NCBI RefSeq assembly: GCF_029051645.1
Contig: NZ_JAACFS010000006.1
Span: 1 to 64,000 of the forward strand
Reading direction: 5' to 3'
From: Bradyrhizobium sp. CSA112
Lineage (GTDB): Bacteria > Pseudomonadota > Alphaproteobacteria > Rhizobiales > Xanthobacteraceae
Length of the DNA stretch: 64,000 bases
Part shown: positions 1 to 7,531 of the stretch, one piece after another
Numbering within the stretch: position 1 is the stretch's first letter
How the letters are laid out: each line of letters opens with the position of its first letter
Translations under genes and position numbers: made by a program
The notes under the pieces: model-generated
Databases searched by the model: none
The model's input: only the letters and a program-made list of their open reading frames with translations
Told to the model about the DNA's origin: nothing

Positions 1-196
1 GCTCGCGCAGATCAAGTTTCTCGACGTAAGCCCAGATCACCCGGACCGGATGATCGGCGGCCACCAGCGCCTCCAGATCGACTGCCCGAAGCTCGATCTG
101 ATCGCGTACCGGTTCCCGCATCCGTGGTTGTCCCGGATCGGTCACCCGCCCATCTGTTTGTATCGGTAGATCGGCAAAGAGTTCGTCGCCAGACAT
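1..196 (-). CDS. IS1182-type transposase, N-terminal fragment cut by the window edge
   Basis: The reading frame is open from an ATG at 196 to the window edge and gives about 65 residues. The stretch DHPVRVIWAYVEKLDL, preceded by LRAVDLEALVAA, is the typical N-terminal signature of IS1182/IS5-superfamily DDE transposases. A strong ribosome binding site (GGAGAGG) lies 7 bases before the ATG. The catalytic DDE part is outside the window, so it cannot be said whether the element is intact. It marks the left side of the catabolic island as a site of past transposition. Family assignment rests on recognised N-terminal residues only. Confidence 0.8.
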   Translation of the reverse strand, partial: MSGDELFADLPIQTDGRVTDPGQPRMREPVRDQIELRAVDLEALVAADHPVRVIWAYVEKLDLRE

Positions 197-277
197 CGCT
201 GCACCTCTCCGACAGTACAGCAGCAGGAATCACTCCGCGCGTGCAAATTCAATCCTAATCGTGCACAAAGATTCACA

Positions 278-372
278 CCCTCTGAGGAGGCCGCAACGCG
301 GCCGTCTCGAAGGATGAAGGCCACAGTCGGGCCTCATGGTTCGAGACGCGCTTCGCGCTCCTCACCATGAGG
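278..372. repeat. Pair of REP-like palindromic repeats
   Basis: Two related palindromic units lie side by side at 278-320 and 332-372. The second begins CCTCATGGTTCGAGACGCG and ends CTCCTCACCATGAGG, so its ends pair as CCTCATGG/CCATGAGG. The first contains CTGAGGAGGCCGC and GTCTCGAAGGATGAAGG. Units of the form 'CCTCATCCTGAGGAGC...GTCTCGAAGGATGAGG' are abundant intergenic repeats in Bradyrhizobium and Rhodopseudomonas. They sit between the transposase and the end of the first catabolic operon and could act as a transcription-terminating hairpin. Confidence 0.65.
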
Positions 373-391
373 AACTGGTGACGCAGTAAGA

Positions 392-1549
392 CTAGGGCAG
401 CAGCTTGTATTTTCCGTTTTCGATCTGAACCAGGATGCGCGCGCGGCTGTCGACGCCATGGCGGTCGGCCGGCGTATAGGTGTAGATGCCGTGCGCGCCG
501 ACGACATCCTTGGTCGTGAACAAAGCCTCGCGCAGCGCGTTGCGGAATGCCGGCGTCCCCGATGTCGCGCCGGATGCCTTTGCGCGTTTGGCGGCATCTG
601 TGAATACCAGCCAGCCATCGAAGGCATAGGGTGAAAACGCATCGGCCGGCGCCTCGCCATTGGCCTTCTCATAGGCCGCACGGAAGGCGAGAACAACCTT
701 GCGGATCGGATTGCTCTCGGGAAGCTGTTCGCCCGCCGTCACCGGGCCGGTCGGGCAGATGATGCCCTCGGCGGATTTGCCGGCAAGCCGCAGGAAGTCC
801 GCGCTGATCATGCCGTGATTGCCATAAAGCGGGCCCTTGTAGCCACGCTCGGCCAGCGCGATCACGGGCAGTGCGCCTGGCGTTCCGGTCCCGCCCAGCA
901 TGATCGCATCGGGGCGCGCGGAAATCGCGCGTAGCACCTGTGCGGTGACCGAGTTGTCGGAGCGCGCATAGCGTTCGTTCGCGATCACCTTGATGCCGGC
1001 CGGATCAGCGCTTTGCAGCAGCGAGTTGTACATCAGGTCGCCGAAGGCGTCGGAGAAGCCGATGAACGCCACCGTCTTCACGTTGCGATTCTTCATGTGA
1101 TCGACGATGCCCTGAACGAGAAGCGGCGTCGGCTGCGGCGTTTGCACCACCCACGGCCCGCCCTCCCCGGCCGGCACCGGTGCGATCGGCGAGACCGCCA
1201 CCATCGGGACCTTCATCTCGATGGCCGCAGTGGCCATCGCGAGCGTCTGCGGTGCGCCTGACGTGCCGATCAGGAAGTCGACCTTTTCCTGCTCGACCAG
1301 CTTGCGGGCGTTGCGTGTCGATGCGGCCGGATCCGAGCCGTCATCGAGCTGGATGACGCGGACTTTTTCGCCATCGATCTCGCCGACATAGGCCTGGCCC
1401 GCGGCCAATCCCTTGGCGTTCGGCACGCCTATCGAGGACACCGGCCCGCTCAGGCCGGTGACGAAGCCGACGAGGATGTCGGCACGCGCCGGCGCCACCG
1501 CGCCGAGCAGGAGCGCGGCGCCGATCAACAAGGTCTTCCTGTTTTTCAT
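392..1549 (-). CDS. ABC transporter substrate-binding protein, branched-chain amino acid type
   Basis: This 385-residue protein is a periplasmic binding protein of the Liv type (Peripla_BP_6 fold) that would deliver a solute to an inner-membrane ABC importer. Residues 1-23 form a Sec signal peptide ending PARA before DILVGFVTGLSGP, the usual start of the mature fold. It is clearly paralogous to the binding protein at 7532-8680: both share QLDDGSDP, TRNARKL and DxLIGT in the same order. It is the last gene of the minus-strand operon that includes the cyclase and thiolase, with 27 bases to the upstream gene. No permease is in this operon, so it may share the LivH/LivMG/LivF importer encoded at 8.7-12.2 kb. 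The ligand cannot be read from sequence; an aromatic or indolic acid is inferred from context. Confidence 0.88.
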   Translation of the reverse strand: MKNRKTLLIGAALLLGAVAPARADILVGFVTGLSGPVSSIGVPNAKGLAAGQAYVGEIDGEKVRVIQLDDGSDPAASTRNARKLVEQEKVDFLIGTSGAPQTLAMATAAIEMKVPMVAVSPIAPVPAGEGGPWVVQTPQPTPLLVQGIVDHMKNRNVKTVAFIGFSDAFGDLMYNSLLQSADPAGIKVIANERYARSDNSVTAQVLRAISARPDAIMLGGTGTPGALPVIALAERGYKGPLYGNHGMISADFLRLAGKSAEGIICPTGPVTAGEQLPESNPIRKVVLAFRAAYEKANGEAPADAFSPYAFDGWLVFTDAAKRAKASGATSGTPAFRNALREALFTTKDVVGAHGIYTYTPADRHGVDSRARILVQIENGKYKLLP

Positions 1550-1576
1550 GATCTCACTCGATGTGGACGAATGGGC

Positions 1577-2362
1577 TCAAACCTGCCCTGGTACCAGCGC
1601 AAGCACACGCAGCGGACTGCCGGAGCCGTTCTGGATCTTGAGCGGCGCAGCGAAGATCACTGCGCCGGTCGGCGGAAGCTGATCGAGATTGCACAGGCAT
1701 TGCAGGCCGTAACGTCCGCCGCCGTGAAGGAAATGGTGCGCCGGATAGGGCGGATCGAAATGACCGGCCTGGCCGGCATCCGTTCCGATCGTCTCGGTGC
1801 CGAAGCCGATGACGCCGCGCTCCTCGACAAGCCAGCGCATCACGGCGGCATCCGGCCCCGGCGTATGTGCGCCGTCATCCTTCAGGTTGGCGTAGTCGCG
1901 CCAGCCTTTCTTCGACCAGTCGGTGCGCAACAGCACCCAGTGTCGCTCCGGAATCCGCCCGTGGCCTTTTTCCCAGGCTTCGATGACCGGGATCGTCAAA
2001 AGAAAATCCGCATCCTTTGCCGCCTGCGCCGAGCAATCGATCACGCAGGCCGGCGCGATCATGTCGCGCACCGGCAGCGTGTCGACCGCGTTGTTCGGCA
2101 GGTCCTTGCCGGTGAACCAATGGATCGGCGCGTCGAAATGCGTACCGGTATGCTCGCCAAAAGTCAGGTTGTTCCAGTACCAGGCGGGACCACTCGCGTC
2201 GTAGCGCGAAATCTGCTGGATGCGCACCGGCGCGGCCTGGCCAAACTCGGGCGGCAGCACGATAACCGGAAAGTCCGGGCTGAGCGTGAAGGTCAGATCG
2301 ACGACGCGCACCGCGCCGGATGCGACTGCGCCGGCAAACTGCATGAGACCATTGCTGTCCAT
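1577..2362 (-). CDS. Cyclase-family metal hydrolase, candidate isatin hydrolase
   Basis: This 261-residue protein belongs to the cyclase/kynurenine formamidase family. The metal-binding signature HTGTHFDAPIH is at residues 71-81, matching HxGTHxDxPxH, and the family opening DLTFTLSPDFPV is at 22-33. Members hydrolyse cyclic or N-formyl amides with Mn or Zn; characterised relatives are kynurenine formamidase and isatin hydrolase, which opens isatin to isatinate. Isatin is an intermediate of auxin breakdown reported in Bradyrhizobium, and this gene sits in an operon with a candidate retro-aldolase and near a Rieske oxygenase, so isatin hydrolase is a good hypothesis. Length is normal for the family. 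No signal peptide is present. Family assignment is firm, substrate is inferred. Confidence 0.85.
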   Translation of the reverse strand: MDSNGLMQFAGAVASGAVRVVDLTFTLSPDFPVIVLPPEFGQAAPVRIQQISRYDASGPAWYWNNLTFGEHTGTHFDAPIHWFTGKDLPNNAVDTLPVRDMIAPACVIDCSAQAAKDADFLLTIPVIEAWEKGHGRIPERHWVLLRTDWSKKGWRDYANLKDDGAHTPGPDAAVMRWLVEERGVIGFGTETIGTDAGQAGHFDPPYPAHHFLHGGGRYGLQCLCNLDQLPPTGAVIFAAPLKIQNGSGSPLRVLALVPGQV

Positions 2363-2391
2363 TGCACCTCTCCCGTTTTCAACAAGCCCGC

Positions 2392-3633
2392 CTACGCCCC
2401 AAGCTCGCGCTCGACCGCCTTGGGATTGGCGATAAGGCGCTGGCGAATGTCCTCGGCGACGTCGCCCACGAACACGTCTTCAAGTCCGCGCTTGAGTGCA
2501 GATACGATCGCGGCCGCGACCGCACGGGGCGCGACCTTCGGCGGCGGCACCGTCTGGAACCACTCGATATCGAGCGGCCCCGTAAACACGTTCACCACCT
2601 TGACGCCGCCGGGCCGAAGCTCCGCCCGAAGCGAGTGGGACAATGAAAGACAGGCGGCCTGCGACGCCGAATACGCGCCGAACACCGGCCAGTTCGCCAG
2701 CGCATAGACCGAGAGGATATTGACCCAGGCAGCCGCACTGTTGACGCCGTCAGATCCCCGCATCCGCATCGCCGGCCCGAACGCCTGCGCCAGCTGCACG
2801 AAGCCGAGATAGGCCTGGTCGATCTCGTCACGCACGATGCTGGTGCCCTGGCGATCGAGCAGCCCGCCGGCACGAACATGTTCGGTCGTGTTGACGAGGA
2901 TATCGACCTTGCCGCCGATATCGGCCGCCAGATCGGCGACGGACTTCTCGTCGCCGATATCGAGCGGTACGATCTCGACGCCCTCCAGCGTCCTCAGCGT
3001 ATCCTCGCCGTGGAATGGCTTCCACGGCTCGGCGACACCGACGAACACGATCGACGCGCCGGCCGCCTTCAGCGCGGCCACCGTTTCCTGACCGACGATG
3101 CTCCGCCCGTTCGTCACGAGAACGCGCCGGAATTTTGGATCGGCCGTCATCTCACGCCACTGCCTGTCGTCCGTCATGTTGGGGGTCTCTCGTTCGGGGT
3201 GCGCGAAGGCTACCGCCTGCCCGCTCTTGTCCAGTTGAAACGACATCACGACCGGACCGCCCTCTTCGCAGTCCGCATGCAGGTGCGCCACCAGCCTTGG
3301 CCCGCATTCCATCGCGACCAGGCCGACGCGCCATGGCGCGCGCTCGCGGAAGTGCACGTCGGCCGGGACGTGCAGCGTGGTTTCGCACAACAGCATGCCT
3401 CGCCGCGGCGCGTCCGCAAAGACGAGATCGGCGGAAAGACACGTAGGGCACGCATCGCGCGCCGGATAACAGAAGGTCCCGCAGGCGCCGCAGCGCTGCA
3501 GCATGAAGCGGCCTTCGGCGGCGGCCCGCGTAAAACCGTGCGACGCGCGGCTACGCGCGCGCGGCGGCAACGTCGGCAGCCGCGTCCGCTTTAGCGGATT
3601 CTTTCGGCGCGGTTTTGCGATCGGCTCGATCAT
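2392..3633 (-). CDS. DUF35 zinc-ribbon/OB-fold protein fused to a degenerate SDR domain
   Basis: The 413-residue protein has two parts. Residues about 35-145 are a DUF35 module: a rubredoxin-like zinc ribbon with Cys48, Cys51, Cys62 and Cys65, then an OB fold (TTLHVPADVHF...WRVGLVAME). Residues about 168-413 resemble a short-chain dehydrogenase. DUF35 proteins pair with thiolase-like subunits; ChsH2-DUF35 with Ltp2 forms a CoA-ester aldolase in steroid side-chain breakdown. The start overlaps the stop of the thiolase-like gene by 4 bases (ATGA), so the two are translationally coupled. The SDR half looks impaired: the nucleotide loop reads TNGRSIVG rather than TGxxxGxG, and the YxxxK motif reads YSASQ (Tyr321, Gln325). 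It may be structural or CoA-binding rather than a working dehydrogenase. Confidence 0.85.
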   Translation of the reverse strand: MIEPIAKPRRKNPLKRTRLPTLPPRARSRASHGFTRAAAEGRFMLQRCGACGTFCYPARDACPTCLSADLVFADAPRRGMLLCETTLHVPADVHFRERAPWRVGLVAMECGPRLVAHLHADCEEGGPVVMSFQLDKSGQAVAFAHPERETPNMTDDRQWREMTADPKFRRVLVTNGRSIVGQETVAALKAAGASIVFVGVAEPWKPFHGEDTLRTLEGVEIVPLDIGDEKSVADLAADIGGKVDILVNTTEHVRAGGLLDRQGTSIVRDEIDQAYLGFVQLAQAFGPAMRMRGSDGVNSAAAWVNILSVYALANWPVFGAYSASQAACLSLSHSLRAELRPGGVKVVNVFTGPLDIEWFQTVPPPKVAPRAVAAAIVSALKRGLEDVFVGDVAEDIRQRLIANPKAVERELGA

Positions 3634-4808
3634 GCGCCTGGTCCCGCAAGGATCGCCGCGCCCGAGGCGAGGCCGCGATCATAGTTGATCATTCCGAAGC
3701 CCGACGCCAACCCGATACGCGCATCCCTAACCTGCGTCGGACCGGCCTGCCCGAGCACCTGGCGCAGCGCCTCGACCACTCCGAGATAGGCGCCGCCCGC
3801 ACCGGCCTGCCCGACCGAGAGCTGGCCGCCGGAGGTGTTGTGCGGGAAGCTGCCGTCGATCGTGAGATCGTGCTGCCGCACGAAGTCCGGCCCTTCGCCC
3901 TTCCGGCAGAAGCCGAGATCCTCGAACTGCATCATCGAGATGACGGGATAATCATCGTAGGTCTCGACGAAATCGAGGTCATCGGGCTTGACGCCAGCCA
4001 TCGCGTAGAGCTCATCGATATCCATTGCCCATCCGCCCCGCACCTGAACGGGATCGTCGCCGAACGCATTGTGACGCTCGATCGTGGCGAGAATTTTGGC
4101 CGCAGGCAGATTCAGCGATGCGGCGACATCCTCGCTCATCACGAGGAACGCCTCCGCACCGGCACACGGCATCACGCAGTCGAACAGATGGATCGGGTCG
4201 GCGATCGGCCGCGCCGACATATACTGCTCGATCGTCAGCGGCGTTTTCATCAAGGCATTGGGATTGCGAAGTGCGTTGCTGCGCTGGGCGACGGCGATCC
4301 TGCCGAAATCCTCGCGCTTCGCGCCGAACGTCCGCATGTAATTGCGCGCGATCAGTGCAAAGCTCGCATTGGCACCGCCGGCCCCATAGGGATAGACCGC
4401 GTCCTGATTGAAGCGCGAGAAATTTTCCAGCGTGTAGCGGAAGGAATCGACATGGTTGGTGTCGCCGGCGACGCAAGCCACGATCCGGGCGTCGCCCGCT
4501 TGCACCGCCCGCGCGGCGCGGCGCAGCGCGGCAATCGCGCTCGCGCCCCCGAGCGGGATGGTGTCGAGCCATCGCACGCACAGTCCGAAATGCTGGGTGA
4601 GGCCGATGCCACTATCGAGCCCCGCCGTGAAACTCGAAACACAGAACCCGTCGATATCGCGCGGCGTGATCCCGGCACCATCGACCAGCGCCTTCAGCGC
4701 GCGGCCGATCCACCACTGTGCGCTCTCGATCGAGTAGCGCATATAGGGGATCGTCACCGGCACCGCCATCACGACCCGGTCATAAGGTGTTCGGATGGAG
4801 CTCTGCAT
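3630..4808 (-). CDS. Thiolase-fold protein lacking the nucleophilic Cys, probable aldolase partner of DUF35
   Basis: The 392-residue protein has the thiolase/SCP2-thiolase fold. At the nucleophile position, where thiolases have C-A-S-G, it reads GGASAI (about residues 87-92), so the Cys is replaced by Gly. At the C-terminus the HNTSGG loop is kept, but the usual GHPxGA is GQAGAG, so the second catalytic residue is also changed. Loss of the nucleophile is a hallmark of Ltp2-type lipid-transfer proteins that, with a DUF35 partner, split CoA esters by retro-aldol cleavage. The following gene encodes exactly such a DUF35 domain and overlaps it by 4 bases. In this operon a fitting reaction would be release of acetyl-CoA and isatin from a 3-hydroxyoxindole-3-acetyl-CoA; that is inference. 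An alternative start is the internal Met14 (position 4769). Confidence 0.85.
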   Translation of the reverse strand: MQSSIRTPYDRVVMAVPVTIPYMRYSIESAQWWIGRALKALVDGAGITPRDIDGFCVSSFTAGLDSGIGLTQHFGLCVRWLDTIPLGGASAIAALRRAARAVQAGDARIVACVAGDTNHVDSFRYTLENFSRFNQDAVYPYGAGGANASFALIARNYMRTFGAKREDFGRIAVAQRSNALRNPNALMKTPLTIEQYMSARPIADPIHLFDCVMPCAGAEAFLVMSEDVAASLNLPAAKILATIERHNAFGDDPVQVRGGWAMDIDELYAMAGVKPDDLDFVETYDDYPVISMMQFEDLGFCRKGEGPDFVRQHDLTIDGSFPHNTSGGQLSVGQAGAGGAYLGVVEALRQVLGQAGPTQVRDARIGLASGFGMINYDRGLASGAAILAGPGA

Positions 4809-4834
4809 CGGACTGCCGGATTCCTGTGAGCCGT

Positions 4835-5263
4835 CTAGAGCACGGTGAGTTTGACGTCGATATTGCCCCGCGTCGCGTTGGAATAAGGGCAGCGCTCATG
4901 GGCGCCGGCAACCACTTCCTCGGCGACAGATTTCTCCAGCCCGGGGAGCAGCACCTTGAGCTCGACGGTAAGCGCGTAGCCGACCGCGACCGGCCCCATG
5001 CCGACCTTGGCGGTGACGGTCGGCTCCGCCGACGGCGTGATCTTGCGCGTACGCGTCACGAGTTTCACCGCGCCAAGAAAACACGCGGCATAGCCGGCTG
5101 CAAAAAGCTGCTCCGGATTGGTGCCGGGCCCGCCCGGACCGCCCAGCGATTTCGGCAGCGAGAGCGATACCGACAGAAGACCGTCGTCGCTCGCGGCCTT
5201 GCCGTCGCGCCCACCGGTCGCTGTCACCTCGGCCTCATACAGAATCTTGTCTGGCTGCAGCAT
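4835..5263 (-). CDS. ohr: Organic hydroperoxide resistance protein (Ohr/OsmC family)
   Basis: The 142-residue protein is a full-length Ohr peroxidase, which uses two cysteines to reduce organic hydroperoxides, with lipoylated proteins as usual reductant. The two catalytic motifs are present: AAGYAACFLGA with Cys61 and HERCPYSNATRGNIDV with Cys125. The N-terminal LYEAEVTATGGRDG is also typical. It is the second gene of the minus-strand catabolic operon, 9 bases after the racemase-like gene. No OhrR gene is adjacent, so it is probably co-regulated with the catabolic genes. A plausible role is protection from peroxides formed from aromatic substrates by the oxygenase. Confidence 0.92.
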   Translation of the reverse strand: MLQPDKILYEAEVTATGGRDGKAASDDGLLSVSLSLPKSLGGPGGPGTNPEQLFAAGYAACFLGAVKLVTRTRKITPSAEPTVTAKVGMGPVAVGYALTVELKVLLPGLEKSVAEEVVAGAHERCPYSNATRGNIDVKLTVL

Positions 5264-5272
5264 ATCTCGTCC

Positions 5273-6064
5273 TCAAGATTTGTCGGCTTGCGTGCGCGCC
5301 ACCAGCGCGCGGAAATCCTGGCGGGCGCGGTCATTGGCCAGCGCGAAGCTCGGCCCCCGGCTCGGCCCGGTGCCGTTGAGGCGCTGCAACTGCACCCACA
5401 TCTCGGCGCTCTTCAGTGCAACCGCCGCGCAGTTCACCACTGGCGCGTAACCGATCTTGAAGCCATGCTCGCTCGCAATGAGCAGGCCCGGCAGCACGCC
5501 GGCCGGAATGATGACGTCGGCGCCGCGATCGACCAACGGCTGCGCGCAGGCTGCAAAGTCGCTCAGCATGCGCGTCCTCGCCGCCGCATCGCCTGCAAAC
5601 GCGGCGCTGAAATCCTCGGGACGGCAACCCATGCCGGTGACGTGCACCACGCGGCCGGAAAGTCCGTAACGATCGGCCTGCTCGTAGTGCCAGACCTCGA
5701 ACGCTGAATCGAGCGTGACGAGGCCGAGGCGGCGGCCGAGCTGCGAGGCCGCGAGCAGCGTGGCTTCGCCGGCGCCGATCACCGGAATCGTGAGCGCCGA
5801 ACGCAGTTCGTACAATCCGGGATCCTGGAAGTGCCCCATGACATAGGCGTCGAAGCCGCTCTCCTGCGCAGCGAGCCCGTTGTCGACCGCCTGGATTGCG
5901 CAACGGAATTCGCTGAGGCGACCGAAGTCGCGATCGGCGGGCGTGATGCCCTCGACATGGACGCTGGTGCCGGGCGCCGCGATCTCGTTCAGATAGGCCG
6001 CAAGCCGCGCCATGTAGGGCGCGCTCGTAGCCTGGTCGACGAAGCTCTGCCAGAAGATGCGCAC
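5273..6064 (-). CDS. Asp/Glu/hydantoin racemase-family protein
   Basis: The protein (263 residues from the GTG at 6064) belongs to the Asp/Glu/hydantoin racemase superfamily. It starts VRIFWQSFVD, and the two half-site cysteines expected in the fold seem altered: the first region reads YVMGHFQDPGLYELR, where family members usually have a Cys near GCxxDPGL, and the second is IPAGVLPGLL. It may therefore be a non-racemising relative such as a maleate-isomerase-like or decarboxylase-like enzyme. I chose GTG 6064 because the fold begins there and CGGGA precedes it; the frame stays open to an ATG at 6139. It is the first gene of the operon running down to 392. Confidence 0.75.
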   Translation of the reverse strand: MRIFWQSFVDQATSAPYMARLAAYLNEIAAPGTSVHVEGITPADRDFGRLSEFRCAIQAVDNGLAAQESGFDAYVMGHFQDPGLYELRSALTIPVIGAGEATLLAASQLGRRLGLVTLDSAFEVWHYEQADRYGLSGRVVHVTGMGCRPEDFSAAFAGDAAARTRMLSDFAACAQPLVDRGADVIIPAGVLPGLLIASEHGFKIGYAPVVNCAAVALKSAEMWVQLQRLNGTGPSRGPSFALANDRARQDFRALVARTQADKS

Positions 6065-6567
6065 AGCGGATATCCCGTTCACAGGCGGGGCGTGCCGATC
6101 TTTGAGCCTCCGCAGTGAGAAGGCTAACGACACGCACAAGCCGTTCGTTGTGAAGGCGCGCCGAAGCGTAGCGCCATTCCATCAACCGAAATATTTCAAC
6201 CACAAAATAATTTTGACGTCAATTGAACCGCGCGCGGATGCTGCTGCACACGACAAGATCGCGTTGCCGAAAGCACAGGCAAATTGCGCCTCACCCTTTT
6301 GCACAGGCGAATTCAGCTTTCGCGGCCGCACACGCCGCCGCAAACTTTTCCGCAGGGGCGCGAAACTGGCGTATTGACCTTCAGCCGATAAATACTTTAG
6401 GCTTTAAACAATTGGCAGGCACCGGAGCCTGTGCAGGCGCATGTCGCACTGGTAGTTGCGTTGATAAAGGCTCATCAATCGTGGCTGAGATTATCGACCT
6501 TGGAACAGCACGGGCTCCAGGCAGATTCGCATTCGCCGCGATTGGGCCGTGCGTTGCATCTGGCATT
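6065..6567. other. Intergenic region between two minus-strand transcription units
   Basis: About 500 bases with no convincing gene. The part nearest the racemase-like gene (about 6185-6230) is AT-rich against a GC-rich background and should contain the promoter of the 6064-392 operon. The remainder contains short open frames on both strands but none with family features or a good ribosome binding site. No terminator with a T-run was found after the hydrolase gene that ends at 6568. Confidence 0.5.
6196..6230 (-). promoter_or_regulatory. Candidate promoter/operator of the racemase-to-binding-protein operon
   Basis: A perfect 10-base palindrome TTGACGTCAA lies at 6213-6222 within an AT-rich island 150 bases upstream of the GTG at 6064. 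On the minus strand it reads ATTGACGTCAAAATTAT, which resembles TTTGATGTCTAAAATTAT at 19010-19027 in the divergent promoter, with one base gap. This suggests one regulator, probably the MarR protein encoded at 26339-26866, could act at both places. TTGACG could also serve as a -35 element. The similarity was judged by eye. Confidence 0.4.
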
Positions 6568-7392
6568 TCAGCTCCTGGCCACCTGCGCAGCGACGAAGTC
6601 GCGGACAAGGCCGGCGAAAGCCTCCGGCATCTGATCGGGAAGCGGCACCATGCCTCCTGAGAGCTCACGCAGGATACTGCCCTCGATCGCTCCGGCGACT
6701 TTTGGAGCCACCGGATGAACGTGCGGATCGCCCGTTGGAGCAATGACCAGCGTGGGACAATGGATGTTTCCCAGACGGTCTTCCATCCGATAGCGATTCA
6801 CCACGCGATGGCCTTCCGCCGCCATCTCACCGGCCCGCAGTGCGTCGATCATGAAGCGCTGCAGCAGATCGATATCATCAGCGGGATAGAACGGCTGCCG
6901 GCGCGCCCAGAGCTCGATCAGATGGGAGCCGTCGGCACGTGCCTCCACATCGTCGATGACGCGCATGCCCTCGTGTTTGGCCCGGCGCGCCGCATCGACA
7001 AAGGGACAGGCCGAGAGCACCAGCGCGCTCACCCGCGCATGCGCCGAAGCGGCCATTTCGACCGCGATCACCGCCCCGGTGTGATGGCCCACGATCGCGG
7101 CGCGCGGCTCCTCCAACGCATCGAGCAACGCGAATGCCCCTTGTGCCCACAGTTCGATCGAAGGATCGCCGGCGGGGGAATCGGAATTCCCAAAGCCGAG
7201 CGTGTCCATCGCGATGGCGCGGAAATCGCGGCCGAGCAGCGGCAGCACGTCGCGGTATTCGTCCCACGAGCGCGGCGTCTGATGCAGCAGGAGAACGGGA
7301 AAGCCGGTTCCCGCTATGGCGACATGGATGCGCCCAAGAAGCGTCGTAACAAAGCGGCGCTCGACGTCGGAACCGGCTCTGGCAGCGCTCAT
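6568..7392 (-). CDS. Alpha/beta-hydrolase-fold protein with altered catalytic residues
   Basis: The 274-residue protein has the alpha/beta hydrolase layout: VLLLHQTP (oxyanion loop), AMDTLGFGNSD, the nucleophile elbow, and IHCPTLVIAPTGDPHV before the last helices. The elbow reads VGHHTGA, with His104 where the nucleophilic Ser, Asp or Cys should be, and the C-terminal region LSGGMVPLPDQMPE lacks the usual catalytic His. The triad is therefore not obvious and the chemistry is unclear. The start at 7392 is supported by GGAG 8 bases upstream; the frame continues open beyond it but that part is antisense to the binding-protein gene. The gene is transcribed divergently from the ABC importer operon with a 139-base gap. 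Confidence 0.8.
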   Translation of the reverse strand: MSAARAGSDVERRFVTTLLGRIHVAIAGTGFPVLLLHQTPRSWDEYRDVLPLLGRDFRAIAMDTLGFGNSDSPAGDPSIELWAQGAFALLDALEEPRAAIVGHHTGAVIAVEMAASAHARVSALVLSACPFVDAARRAKHEGMRVIDDVEARADGSHLIELWARRQPFYPADDIDLLQRFMIDALRAGEMAAEGHRVVNRYRMEDRLGNIHCPTLVIAPTGDPHVHPVAPKVAGAIEGSILRELSGGMVPLPDQMPEAFAGLVRDFVAAQVARS

Positions 7393-7531
7393 TTCATAAC
7401 TCCATGCGGACGCGGGGACCATGCCCGCGCCGGCTTTCGGCGGCAATTGCGGCATCGATCGTGCTGGTCCGACCTCGATCCATGCTGACATCTCGCTCAG
7501 GTCGCGGCTGTTTTCAACCAAGGGGAATGCA

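Noticed and set aside
1571..2707. Plus-strand open frame of 378 codons
   Set aside because: It is antisense to the cyclase and DUF35-SDR genes, both of which have clear families.
6223..6660. Plus-strand open frame of 145 codons in the 6.1-6.6 kb gap
   Set aside because: It runs into the antisense of the hydrolase gene, has no recognisable domain and no clear ribosome binding site.
7393..7531. A third copy of the MarR box between the hydrolase and importer genes
   Set aside because: I looked for TTGAYGTC or TGTTTSATG variants in this divergent gap and found none convincing.
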